A stretch of 7,158 nt of DNA from Desulfocapsaceae bacterium (GTDB lineage Bacteria > Desulfobacterota > Desulfobulbia > Desulfobulbales > Desulfocapsaceae). The position numbers and the translations under genes are program-made. Of the stretch, positions 1 through 6,535 are shown piece by piece (within the stretch, counting starts at the first letter, position 1; each line of letters starts with the position of its first letter). The stretch is taken from assembly GCA_029934775.1 (NCBI GenBank), contig JAOZLO010000142.1, positions 1 to 7,158 on the forward strand, given 5' to 3'. The notes under the pieces are model-generated. The model was not told the origin of the DNA, did no database searches, and saw only the letters and a list, made by a program, of their open reading frames with translations.

Positions 1-1273
1 GCAGTTCAAGTCTTCCATCCCCATGCATCATCCCATTCTGAAATTGTCCCGTATACTCTTTTCCATCCGGAAACAGTATATGTGCATTCCCGGTAAAAGG
101 AGCTCCCACTCCGGTTTCGTCAGTCACAATTCCATCCAATACAGAATACCTGCCAGCCTGCAACGTTTTTTCTACAGTTTTTATCTTTTCCGATGCTTTC
201 TGATCTTTTGCCGCCAGTTCAATATTTTCTTCTAAAATTCCACCTTTTTCGACTTCTTTTTCTGTTACCTGGATCTGAGGCTGCCCATTCACAAACTGAC
301 CCGTGAACCCCTTCCCGTCACTGTAGACAATTGTGCCCTGTCCATGCATCTTATTATCCAGAAACTCACCTTTATACTGCGACCCATCGGCAAAAAGAAG
401 CTCTCCGACACCATTACGCTTTCCCTCTGCGAACTCACCTTCATACACGCTACCGTCAGTAAATTCATGCCTGCCCTCCCCTTCAGGGGATCCATTAACA
501 AAGCCACCCTTATATCTCGATCCATCGACATACTCCAGCGTACCATGGCCATGGCTGAGATTATTTTCAAATTCCCCACTATATTTTCTTCCATCACTGT
601 ACTGGAGGGTACCTTCCCCATGGTATTTATCATCAACAAACATACCCTTGTATTTTTCACCACCGGGAATAAGAAACACTCCATATCCATGCCTGTTATC
701 CCCGCGGACTTCACCCGAATAACTGCTGCCGTCCAGATATTTCCGGGTACCCGTGCCATTGGGTTTGCCGTTATGAAACATACCTTCAAACCAGCTTCCA
801 TCGGCGTTCTTCAGTTTTCCTTTTCCGTCGATAATACCGTTACGAAACTCTCCGTTATATTCACGCCCGTCAGAAGAGAGAAGAATACCCTCGCCATGAT
901 ATCGTCCATGGCTGAACTCGCCAACATATTGTGTACCATCACCGCGTATCATTGTCCCTTTGCCATGGATGACATTCTTAAAAAATTCACCATCATATTT
1001 TCTGCCATCAGGGTGATGCAGTTCACCCTTCCCATGAAACCTGCCATCCTGAAATTGTCCAGAATATACTATTCCATCAGTTAGAAAAAGTGTCCCCTGG
1101 CCGTTAATAACCCCTTTTTTGAAATCACCTTCATATCGCCGGCCATCGGCAGCCTCGTACACGCCCTTACCGTTTTGACAGTCACCTTTCAAACAGCCGC
1201 CCCGACTCTCCGGGGAAAATATCAACATAAAGAGAAAAAACAGTGCCCCTGTATTCAATATTCTTTTATTCAA
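1..1273 (-). CDS. Exported MORN-repeat protein, TTG start, C-terminus beyond window
   Basis: This minus-strand frame stays open from the TTG at 1273-1271 to the window edge (424 codons plus one base). Residues 1-20 look like a signal peptide: basic NKR, a hydrophobic core GALFFLFMLIF, then SPESRGGC. The Gly-Gly-Cys is lipobox-like but lacks Leu at -3, so lipidation is doubtful. A CLKGDCQNGKG entry (27-37) leads into one partial and twelve complete 23-residue MORN repeats (about 29-327, consensus HGxGTxxYxDGxxYxGEF). Residues 328-395 are a charged linker poor in repeats, and a repeat resumes at about 396-424. The TTG overlaps the stop of the upstream gene (TTGA) and has GGAG 7 nt upstream; an in-frame TGA lies further upstream at about 1339, so no ATG start is available. 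MORN repeats form extended beta-hairpin scaffolds. The role here is unknown, perhaps an envelope scaffold. It is last of the visible genes in an argJ-sixA operon. Confidence 0.88.
   Translation of the reverse strand, partial: MNKRILNTGALFFLFMLIFSPESRGGCLKGDCQNGKGVYEAADGRRYEGDFKKGVINGQGTLFLTDGIVYSGQFQDGRFHGKGELHHPDGRKYDGEFFKNVIHGKGTMIRGDGTQYVGEFSHGRYHGEGILLSSDGREYNGEFRNGIIDGKGKLKNADGSWFEGMFHNGKPNGTGTRKYLDGSSYSGEVRGDNRHGYGVFLIPGGEKYKGMFVDDKYHGEGTLQYSDGRKYSGEFENNLSHGHGTLEYVDGSRYKGGFVNGSPEGEGRHEFTDGSVYEGEFAEGKRNGVGELLFADGSQYKGEFLDNKMHGQGTIVYSDGKGFTGQFVNGQPQIQVTEKEVEKGGILEENIELAAKDQKASEKIKTVEKTLQAGRYSVLDGIVTDETGVGAPFTGNAHILFPDGKEYTGQFQNGMMHGDGRLEL
293..1189 (-). repeat. Coding tandem repeat array, 69-bp period (13 MORN units)
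   Basis: Thirteen consecutive units of 23 codons (69 bp) lie in the MORN gene, covering residues 29-327; the first unit is partial in motif. Each unit carries a G-x-G near its start, a DG at positions 15-16 and a YxGxF-type end. Nucleotide units have diverged and protein-level periodicity is much clearer than DNA identity, so this is an old array under selection rather than a recent slippage expansion. The periodicity also keeps other frames open, which produces long spurious ORFs on both strands. Confidence 0.85.
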
Positions 1274-1527
1274 GAACCCTCTCCATTTAAATTTCCACTG
1301 TATCTGTCCCGAACTACTGAACTGTTTCCAGATTCAGTTTTCTGCGTATAAAGCTGACAAATGATACCTGAATTCGAAGATACCACATGTGCAGGAGTGT
1401 TCTTACTTTTAAAGCCCATGGCCCTGCAGCCGTAAGGTCTTTTCGGATCGTATGTTATATAGTAATGGATACATTTACTGCATCGGACAATTCTTTTCGA
1501 TCCTGGATATTTTTCTCTGTCCCTCAT
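1270..1527 (-). CDS. Small four-cysteine conserved hypothetical protein (85 aa)
   Basis: An 85-residue basic protein with four cysteines at 16, 19, 34 and 57, giving C-x2-C-x14-C-x22-C. The core reads CSKCIHYYITYDPKRPYGC, followed by RAMGFKSKNTP and a final SGxxC. From memory this resembles a widespread family of small bacterial proteins with a C-x2-C-x-YYxTxDP-x-PxGC-x-AMGFKS pattern and no firm function; some carry misleading enzyme names. The spacing suggests a metal site (zinc or Fe-S), which is inference. Residues about 64-85 are an extra polar tail beyond the conserved core and overlap the ribosome site of the next gene. An in-frame TAG lies 9 nt upstream of the ATG, which fixes the start, but no clear Shine-Dalgarno is visible. 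The gene begins 15 nt after sixA and overlaps the MORN start by 4 nt, so coupling in both directions is likely. Confidence 0.75.
   Translation of the reverse strand: MRDREKYPGSKRIVRCSKCIHYYITYDPKRPYGCRAMGFKSKNTPAHVVSSNSGIICQLYTQKTESGNSSVVRDRYSGNLNGEGS
1277..1284 (-). promoter_or_regulatory. Shine-Dalgarno deciding the TTG start of the MORN gene
   Basis: On the minus strand GGAGAGGG sits just ahead of the TTG at 1273, with the GGAG core 7 nt from the start codon. It lies inside the last codons of the upstream small gene, as expected for a translationally coupled pair. A second in-frame TTG lies 15 nt downstream but is too far from this site. Confidence 0.7.
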
Positions 1528-1542
1528 ATGTTTCTATTGAGA

Positions 1543-2097
1543 CTATTTCCCATTTTGTGGAACTGTATTTTTAGGATAATCGAAAAAAAGTAGAGAGCCT
1601 GACTCTGTAATATTCGTAAAACTTTTTCCCCCTCTATATTCAATACCCACAACCCCACAGGTCGGTACATTGAACAGATTCTCCCCTGTAAGATTCTCCG
1701 CCAAATCAGTAATAGTTGAATTGTGGCCTACTACAAATAAAATTTCAACATCACAGAAATATCCTTCTATTATAGATATAACCTCCTGATATTCAGCAAA
1801 ATACAACCCTCTTTCATAAATAATCTCTCTCTTTTTAAAACCTGTCCCTTTAGCCATATACCGAGCTGTCTTTTTAGCTCGCCTGGCCGGGCTTGAAACA
1901 ATGCGTTGTGGAATTATACCACGTGATGCAAGCCTTCCCGCCATCAGAGAGCCATTCCCCTTTCCTCGCTTACTCAAAGGTCTGTCAAAGTCAGCCAGCT
2001 CAGGATGAGACCAGCTGGACTTGGCATGCCGTATAAGATAGAGCTGTTTCACATATCCTTTATTTCCGTTATTCTTTTCCATAACTTTGCACAACAT
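1543..2097 (-). CDS. sixA: SixA-type phosphohistidine phosphatase (histidine phosphatase superfamily)
   Basis: A 184-residue protein of the histidine phosphatase (phosphoglycerate mutase-like) superfamily. The RH motif LYLIRHAKSSW lies at 20-30, with His24 the expected phospho-acceptor. LSKRG (41-45), SSPARRAKKTA (68-78), an E-RGLYFAE segment near 95-102 and VVGHNS (122-127, second catalytic His125) match the SixA layout. E. coli SixA removes phosphate from phosphohistidine on a histidine-phosphotransfer domain or the nitrogen PTS; the substrate here is unknown, and small phosphoesters are possible. No signal peptide is seen, so it is probably cytoplasmic. The start is uncertain: ATG at 2097 has an AGG about 6 nt upstream, ATG at 2082 has none, and GTG at 2052 would give the family-typical MKQLYLIRHAKS start but with very short AGGA spacing. 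It lies 58 nt after argJ and 15 nt before the four-cysteine gene. Confidence 0.85.
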   Translation of the reverse strand: MLCKVMEKNNGNKGYVKQLYLIRHAKSSWSHPELADFDRPLSKRGKGNGSLMAGRLASRGIIPQRIVSSPARRAKKTARYMAKGTGFKKREIIYERGLYFAEYQEVISIIEGYFCDVEILFVVGHNSTITDLAENLTGENLFNVPTCGVVGIEYRGGKSFTNITESGSLLFFDYPKNTVPQNGK

Positions 2098-2155
2098 AAT
2101 GCCCTGCGGGCAGGATTAAAGGTTTAAAGGCGTAAGGGCTTAGGACTAATATGGA

Positions 2156-3340
2156 TTACGACCTGTAGTCTGCATTAATTTTCACATAATCCACTGAAAA
2201 ATCACATGTACAGACTTCTTCACACCCTGCACCATCTTTGAGATCAATACAGACACTGAACTGTTTACCTTTTAAAATTTCAGTCGCCTCTTTCTCAGCC
2301 TGTTCTCCCAGGAATAACCCATTTTTAACAATTGGAACATCCCCAAAAGCTATATCCACACGCTCCTCATATATTCGAACCCCGGACCGACCGATTGCCG
2401 CCATAATTCTTCCCCAATTGGCATCCTCACCAAAAAAAGCGGTTTTAACAAGATTTGATGTCGCGATAGTCCTTGCTACCTTTTCAGCCTCACAATTCTC
2501 CTTTGCTCCACATACCCGTATAGTAATCATTTTAGTTGCACCTTCGCCATCAGCTATCAGCTGCAGGGCAAGATCTTTCAAGACATCTTCAAGTGCATCC
2601 TGAAAAATCAACTGATTTCCCGGAGAATCTCCGTCAATCCATGGGTTATCCGCTTTACCACTGGCCATCACAAGAACCATATCATTTGTACTTGTATCAC
2701 CATCAATTGTAATTCTGTTAAAGGTTCTCTCCACACCGAAAAGAAGCGATTTGTGGAGTTCAGGAAAACTTATCTGGACATCTGTGGTGATAAAGGCCAG
2801 CATGGTAGCCATATTTGGCATAATCATGCCGGAACCTTTTGCCATCCCCGCCAGTTTTACCTCTTTACCACCGATAAAAATACTGGCATATGCCGTTTTG
2901 ACCACAGTATCTGTAGTCATTATAGCCTCTGCAACTTTTCCAAAGTTTTCGCTGGACAATCCATTTACAAGTTCATCCATATGTTGTTCAAAGGCGGAAA
3001 TATCAAGTTGTTGACCGATCACACCGGTTGAAGAAAGCAGGACCATATCGTCGGGAATAGAGAGAGCTTTTGAGACCAGGCTACTCGTGGCAAGTCCAAT
3101 CTTTTTCCCTTCCAGGCCGGTGCAGGCATTTGCACACCCACTGTTAACCAGGATAGCCTGTGATCTCCCCTCCTTTAATCTCTTGATATCAATCAATACC
3201 GGTGCCGCCTTCACCTGATTGGTAGTAAAAACACCTGCCGTAACACAAGGTTTTTCACTATATATAAGTCCCAGATCAAGCCTGCCCTGATACTTGATGG
3301 ATGCCGCAACTGCTGAATATGAAAAACCTTTAATATTCAT
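2156..3340 (-). CDS. argJ: Bifunctional ArgJ: glutamate N-acetyltransferase / amino-acid acetyltransferase
   Basis: A 394-residue ArgJ, the usual length for the family. It transfers acetyl from N-acetylornithine to glutamate, recycling the acetyl group in arginine biosynthesis; bifunctional forms also use acetyl-CoA. The autocleavage site is KGSGMIMPNMATMLAF, with ATML at 178-181, so Thr179 should become the N-terminal nucleophile of the beta chain. DGDTSTND (213-220), DGEGATK (264-270), GEDANWGRI (304-312) and the C-terminal VKINADYRS are all family hallmarks. I chose the ATG at 3340 because it has CGGAG 5 nt upstream and gives the canonical N-terminus (MNIKGFSYSAVAASIK). A GTG at 3424 adds 28 residues that look unlike the family and has a poor ribosome site. 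Mono- versus bifunctionality cannot be read from sequence alone. It heads the leftward operon; no ARG box was identified. Confidence 0.96.
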   Translation of the reverse strand: MNIKGFSYSAVAASIKYQGRLDLGLIYSEKPCVTAGVFTTNQVKAAPVLIDIKRLKEGRSQAILVNSGCANACTGLEGKKIGLATSSLVSKALSIPDDMVLLSSTGVIGQQLDISAFEQHMDELVNGLSSENFGKVAEAIMTTDTVVKTAYASIFIGGKEVKLAGMAKGSGMIMPNMATMLAFITTDVQISFPELHKSLLFGVERTFNRITIDGDTSTNDMVLVMASGKADNPWIDGDSPGNQLIFQDALEDVLKDLALQLIADGEGATKMITIRVCGAKENCEAEKVARTIATSNLVKTAFFGEDANWGRIMAAIGRSGVRIYEERVDIAFGDVPIVKNGLFLGEQAEKEATEILKGKQFSVCIDLKDGAGCEEVCTCDFSVDYVKINADYRS

Positions 3341-3524
3341 TCTAACTCCGTTGGTAATGCTTGTTCTAGATTCACGCTCCCTGCCGCCATAACCGTCAAT
3401 TAACGAGCTAAGGGTTTCGATCACTGGTTCTCAAAATTACATTTACCACTTATCCAACTGATTACGCTACCATTAAATAGAAATTTTTATCGTTTGAAAT
3501 AACAACCAATATGGTACTCTAAGC
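3341..3524. other. argJ upstream region without a gene
   Basis: AT-rich leader between the argJ ATG and the MITE-like element. The first 84 nt are open in the argJ frame back to the GTG at 3424 but encode no recognisable ArgJ sequence. The argJ promoter should lie here. TGTAAT- and TTTAAT-like -10 hexamers are present on the minus strand, but neither has a convincing -35 at the right distance, so no promoter is called. No riboswitch or RNA gene was recognised. Confidence 0.4.
3346..3350 (-). promoter_or_regulatory. Shine-Dalgarno supporting the downstream argJ start
   Basis: On the minus strand CGGAG ends 5 nt before the ATG at 3340. The upstream GTG at 3424 has only a weak GAGA. This decides in favour of the shorter, family-typical ArgJ. 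Confidence 0.6.
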
Positions 3525-3788
3525 CAGCGGTGTCCGGTTAAGTTTTTACGGTAGGCGTCGCTGGCTGTTCTTTTATGCGTCATCCTGAAGATTTTGTAGT
3601 ATTTTCTTACTCTTATTTTCATCCTGTCTGGATCAGTCTTCGAAGTCTACGCTATCTGCGAGAAGCTCGCATGATTCAGACAGGATGAAAATAAGAGTTG
3701 AAAATCAAGAAATCTGCAGTCACAGCGGAAAAGGACAGCCAGTGGCGCCGGTTATTAATCTACGCAATTTTCTAACCGGACAGTACTG
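3525..3788. mobile_element. MITE-like imperfect palindrome with terminal inverted repeats
   Basis: About 264 bp with no coding capacity. The ends are inverted copies: left CAGCGGTGTCCGGTTA (3525-3540) and right, read inward on the other strand, CAGTACTGTCCGGTTA (3788-3773), identical at 13 of 16 positions including a perfect TGTCCGGTTA. The direct repeats ACTCTA (3516-3521 and 3789-3794), extending imperfectly to 9 bp, flank the element as a candidate target duplication. Inside, further arms pair: CTGGCTGTYCTTTT at about 3561-3574 against its complement at about 3728-3741, then the perfect 21-bp pair at 3610-3630 and 3677-3697. The form fits a non-autonomous transposon derivative mobilised in trans. 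I cannot name the parent IS family. It sits between argJ and the divergent cardiolipin synthase gene, and a transcript from either side could fold into a long hairpin. Confidence 0.65.
3610..3697. repeat. Perfect 21-bp inverted repeat with 46-nt loop
   Basis: Positions 3610-3630 are the exact reverse complement of 3677-3697. The stem extends inward about 5 more pairs, with one G-T wobble. The loop holds an 8-bp palindrome CTTCGAAG (3638-3645) and a small hairpin GCGAG-AAG-CTCGC (3658-3670). There is no T-run directly after either arm, so it is not a standard intrinsic terminator. It forms the core of the MITE-like element. Confidence 0.85.
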
Positions 3789-3876
3789 ACTCTAGGTAAA
3801 AGTAACGCTTGATTTTACCAAAAGCCCGTAAATAGAACATTCGAGTCTTTACAAACAGGACAAAATTACAACTATC
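3789..3876 (+). other. Leader of the cardiolipin synthase gene
   Basis: An 88-nt stretch between the MITE-like element and the cls ATG. It contains a 7-bp inverted repeat, GGTAAAA (3795-3801) and TTTTACC (3813-3819), around an 11-nt loop. The only purine-rich ribosome-site candidate, ACAGGAC near 3855-3861, is about 17 nt from the ATG, which is too far to be ideal. No convincing sigma-70 promoter was found. Confidence 0.35.
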
Positions 3877-5382
3877 ATGGGAATTACTGACTTACACTGG
3901 AGCTATTCACTGTTCTCCGTAATTATACTGCTTGCTGACTTTTTTATCCGTATCGGCCTCTCGTTAAGGGTAATAATGCGTAAGCGATCCTATGGTGTTT
4001 CACTTGCATGGCTCGTAGTCATCCTGCTTATCCCTTTTATCGGCGGCTTTCTTTACCTGCTCATTGGTGAAAACCGCATTCCTGAAAGACGGATCGAAAG
4101 GGCACGAAAATCCTACAGCCACTACCAGCATTGGTTGAAAACTCTAAAAAAAAGAGCCCCTGTCTCCTGGAATACACTCAACCCCGAGTGCAAACCGCTC
4201 CACCTTCAGGCTGAAACCCTTGTCGGGATCCCTGCAATGGCCGGGAATCAACTGCAACTCATCGATACCCCGGAAGAAATTCTTACCTCCATTCTCAAAG
4301 ATATCGAAACATCACAGTCTACCTGCCACCTCCAGTTTTATATATGGGAAGAAGGCGGCAGGGCTGACAAAATTATTGCGGCCTTAATTAACGCTGCTTC
4401 CCGGGGAGTTACCTGCCGAATTTTACTGGATGCCATAGGCAGCAGAACGTTCCTTAAAAGCAAAACAGCAGCTGCCATGAGAAATGGCGGTGTCAAAATA
4501 GAGGAATCACTGCCAGCCGGCATATTCAGACTCTTTTTTTCAAGAATAGATATTCGTAACCATCGAAAAATAGTCATAATTGATGGTAAAATTGCCTACA
4601 CCGGCAGTCAGAATATGGTCGACCCTGATGTTTTCAAGCAGAGTGCCGGTGTCGGAAACTGGATCGATCTCGTCGTTAAAATAGAGGGCCCTGTTGTAGA
4701 AAGCCTGGCTGGAACCTTCATCAGTGACTGGTTTCTGGAAACAAACATCGAAAAGTTTCGATCTGAATCACTCATAAAAGATATTGAGGCAGTAAGGCGC
4801 ATTGGTGATATTCAGCCACGACCAGTCGTCGGCACTTCTGCCGTCCAACTGGTCCCCTCAGGTCCCGGTTTTGTTCCTGAAGCAATCCACAGCCTTCTCC
4901 TCACCACCATTTATGCAGCAAGGCGTGAACTGATCATGACCACACCCTACTTTATTCCTGACGAACCACTACTTGCTGCGCTCAAGGCCGCAGCCCAGAG
5001 AGGAGTAAATGTTAAAATCATTGTTCCAAGTAAAAATGATTCCATTCTGGTGAAGTATGCCAGTCGTGCCCGCTACGAAGATCTCGTCGAAGCCGGAGTG
5101 AGATTTTTTCTCTTTGAAGGTGGGCTTCTTCACTCCAAAACAATCAGCATAGATCGTACGTTCTCCCTTTTCGGTTCTGTTAATCTAGATATGAGAAGTT
5201 TCTGGCTTAATTTTGAAGCGACCCTTTTTGTCTATTGTGAAAATTTCACCATCAACCTCTTAGGAATTCAACTCGATTACCTCAAGCAGTCCAAAGAATT
5301 AGATATTGAAAAATTTTCTCAAAGAAACATTATTGAAAAATTTAAGGAAAATCTTTCACTTCTTGTTTCTCCACTTCTATAA
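3877..5382 (+). CDS. cls: Cardiolipin synthase (phospholipase D superfamily)
   Basis: A 501-residue membrane enzyme matching the usual bacterial Cls length (about 480-510). It condenses phosphatidylglycerol with a second phospholipid to make cardiolipin at the inner membrane. Two hydrophobic segments (about 11-30 and 41-63) precede a basic, Arg-rich linker (65-95). Two phospholipase D catalytic motifs are intact: NHRKIVIIDGKIAYTGSQN with His229, Lys231 and Asp236, and LHSKTISIDRTFSLFGSVN with His419, Lys421 and Asp426. Each is followed by the family-typical GSxN. TTPYFIPDE (355-363) and SFWLNFEATL (441-450) are also characteristic. The ATG start yields the expected N-terminal membrane anchor, although its ribosome site is weak. 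The gene is divergent from argJ and is separated from ppk2 by 149 nt, so the two may be separate units. ClsA, B and C subtype is not certain; the two membrane segments favour ClsA-like. Confidence 0.95.
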   Translation: MGITDLHWSYSLFSVIILLADFFIRIGLSLRVIMRKRSYGVSLAWLVVILLIPFIGGFLYLLIGENRIPERRIERARKSYSHYQHWLKTLKKRAPVSWNTLNPECKPLHLQAETLVGIPAMAGNQLQLIDTPEEILTSILKDIETSQSTCHLQFYIWEEGGRADKIIAALINAASRGVTCRILLDAIGSRTFLKSKTAAAMRNGGVKIEESLPAGIFRLFFSRIDIRNHRKIVIIDGKIAYTGSQNMVDPDVFKQSAGVGNWIDLVVKIEGPVVESLAGTFISDWFLETNIEKFRSESLIKDIEAVRRIGDIQPRPVVGTSAVQLVPSGPGFVPEAIHSLLLTTIYAARRELIMTTPYFIPDEPLLAALKAAAQRGVNVKIIVPSKNDSILVKYASRARYEDLVEAGVRFFLFEGGLLHSKTISIDRTFSLFGSVNLDMRSFWLNFEATLFVYCENFTINLLGIQLDYLKQSKELDIEKFSQRNIIEKFKENLSLLVSPLL

Positions 5383-5464
5383 GGTAATGCGTTGGAATTT
5401 TCTTGTTTTTTTACGGTATTTCAGGAGAAGGTACAAAATTGATCTTTGCATTACCCTCCTTTTT
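5383..5464 (+). terminator. Candidate interrupted-stem terminator / structured 3' region after cls
   Basis: Directly after the cls stop, GGTAATGC (5383-5390) pairs exactly with GCATTACC (5448-5455). Inside it AATTTT (5396-5401) pairs with AAAATT (5435-5440). CTCC and a five-T run (5460-5464) follow. The long interrupted stem and the gap before the T-run make it a poor classical terminator, but it is the only structured signal between cls and ppk2. Confidence 0.35.
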
Positions 5465-5474
5465 ATTGTTAAAT
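5446..5474 (+). promoter_or_regulatory. Weak sigma-70-like promoter candidate for the ppk2 pair
   Basis: TTGCAT (5446-5451) and TTAAAT (5469-5474) are separated by 17 bp, about 57 nt ahead of the ppk2 ATG. The matches to consensus are only 3/6 and 4/6, and the region is AT-rich, so chance is a real possibility. Confidence 0.25.
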
Positions 5475-5531
5475 AAAGTCAAACCAGTTAGACCAAAGTC
5501 ATGTGCCGCCTGGAAAGAGAGAGAATAGGAT

Positions 5532-6509
5532 ATGAAATCAAAAAAGAAAAGCCCTGGAAAAGCAGCTCAATCCCTTCCCGCAAAAGGTTCAACTGCAATC
5601 ATCAGAGATGTGGTAGAAGCCTTTGAAAAAAAACAAAACCGTCAATCCCCCAGCGACAGAAGCCGTATAATTACAAAACTTCTCAATGGAAAGCATAAGG
5701 AAGAAATTGTTGAAGCAGCTCTTCTCAAATATTACTACTCACAGGAACTGAAACCTTACCAGGCAGAATTAATCAAAATGCAGGAACATCTTGAACGGAC
5801 AGGAAAGAAGATGATTATTCTGTTTGATGGGAGAGATGCCTCAGGTAAAGGTGGTACAATCAGACGTATTGCCCGGTATATGAATGAGAAACGATACCGG
5901 GTAACAGCCCTGGGAAAGCCCAACAGTTATCAGAAAACTGAACTGCACATTAAACGCTATATCGAGCAATTCCCCCATGCCGGAGAAATTGTCCTTTTTG
6001 ACAGAAGCTGGTACAATAGGGCAATGGTAGAACCGGTGATGAAGTTCTGTACCCAGGAGCAATACAAACGTTTTTTAAAAAAAGTCACCTCCTATGAACA
6101 AAATTTCATCCTTGATGGCGGAAAAACCATCCTTTTAAAACTCTACTTCTCTGTATCGAAAAAAGAACAATCCCGCCGGTTTGAGAGGCGACGCAATGAT
6201 CCGTTACGTCAATGGAAACTCAGTGAAGTTGATTTGCAGGCACAGGACCTGTGGGAGGAATTTACAGAAAAAAAACGAATTCTCCTTCAAAAAACACATA
6301 GAAAGGGTTCGCCGTGGTTTGTGATCCGCTCTGACGATAAACACCTGGCCAGGCGTGAAACAATGAAACTAATACTCAATTCCATCAAGTACAGGGGAAG
6401 AGCCAGATTGCTTGACTTCAACCTCGACCCTAAAGTAGTAATACCCGGAGATGTTGAATACAAATACATGACTAAAGAGAAAAAGAAGTACGGAGAAGCA
6501 CTCAGATAA
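5532..6509 (+). CDS. ppk2: Polyphosphate kinase 2 family protein (first of tandem pair)
   Basis: A 325-residue single-domain PPK2, somewhat longer than most because of a Lys-rich N-terminal extension (about 1-60). PPK2 enzymes transfer phosphate between polyphosphate and nucleotides, commonly making NTPs from NDPs or NMPs. Walker A is FDGRDASGKGGT (98-109) with Lys106, Walker B is LFDRSWYNRA (155-164), and the lid region contains RRNDPLRQWKLSEVD (220-234). WFVIRSDDKHLAR (262-274) is the usual C-terminal conserved block. It differs from typical class I members: Asp rather than Glu precedes the GRD, Ser occurs in the P-loop, and the usual TQWYFQRY is TELHIKRY (136-143). It may thus form a divergent subgroup with altered nucleotide preference, which is inference. 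A GAGAGA purine tract about 8 nt upstream may serve as ribosome site. The second PPK2 follows after 26 nt. Confidence 0.92.
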   Translation: MKSKKKSPGKAAQSLPAKGSTAIIRDVVEAFEKKQNRQSPSDRSRIITKLLNGKHKEEIVEAALLKYYYSQELKPYQAELIKMQEHLERTGKKMIILFDGRDASGKGGTIRRIARYMNEKRYRVTALGKPNSYQKTELHIKRYIEQFPHAGEIVLFDRSWYNRAMVEPVMKFCTQEQYKRFLKKVTSYEQNFILDGGKTILLKLYFSVSKKEQSRRFERRRNDPLRQWKLSEVDLQAQDLWEEFTEKKRILLQKTHRKGSPWFVIRSDDKHLARRETMKLILNSIKYRGRARLLDFNLDPKVVIPGDVEYKYMTKEKKKYGEALR

Positions 6510-6523
6510 TCCCCCTTAAAGAA

Positions 6524-6528
6524 GAGGA
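6524..6528 (+). promoter_or_regulatory. Shine-Dalgarno for the second PPK2
   Basis: GAGGA lies 7 nt ahead of the ATG at 6536, in the 26-nt gap after the first PPK2. It supports that start and co-transcription of the pair. Confidence 0.6.
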
Positions 6529-6535
6529 ATCATTG

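Noticed and set aside
289..801. Minus-strand 170-codon frame within the MORN region
   Set aside because: It is out of frame with the clear MORN reading, which spans the whole interval from a supported start. The translation has no family features.
344..1084. Long plus-strand open frame (246 codons) opposite the MORN gene
   Set aside because: It is antisense to the in-phase 69-bp repeats, whose periodicity suppresses stops. The translated product shows only repeat echoes and no recognisable domain.
293..1189. Regular spacing that could suggest a CRISPR or satellite array
   Set aside because: The 69-bp period is a 23-codon protein repeat with diverged DNA. There are no identical short repeats separated by unique spacers.
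1195..1273. Lipoprotein lipobox at SPESRGGC of the MORN protein
   Set aside because: Gly-Gly-Cys fits in part, but Arg sits at -3 where an aliphatic residue is expected. A simple signal peptide is as likely, so no lipoprotein call was made.
2103..2114. CCTGC-GG-GCAGG hairpin between argJ and sixA
   Set aside because: The 2-nt loop is too small for a stable hairpin and no T-run follows on the minus strand, so it is not a convincing terminator.
2238..3031. Plus-strand open frames opposite argJ
   Set aside because: They lie wholly antisense to a strongly supported ArgJ coding sequence and show no family motifs.
3531..3782. Intrinsic bidirectional terminator explanation for the large palindrome
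   Set aside because: No T-run follows either arm, and the terminal repeats with candidate flanking direct repeats fit a mobile element better.
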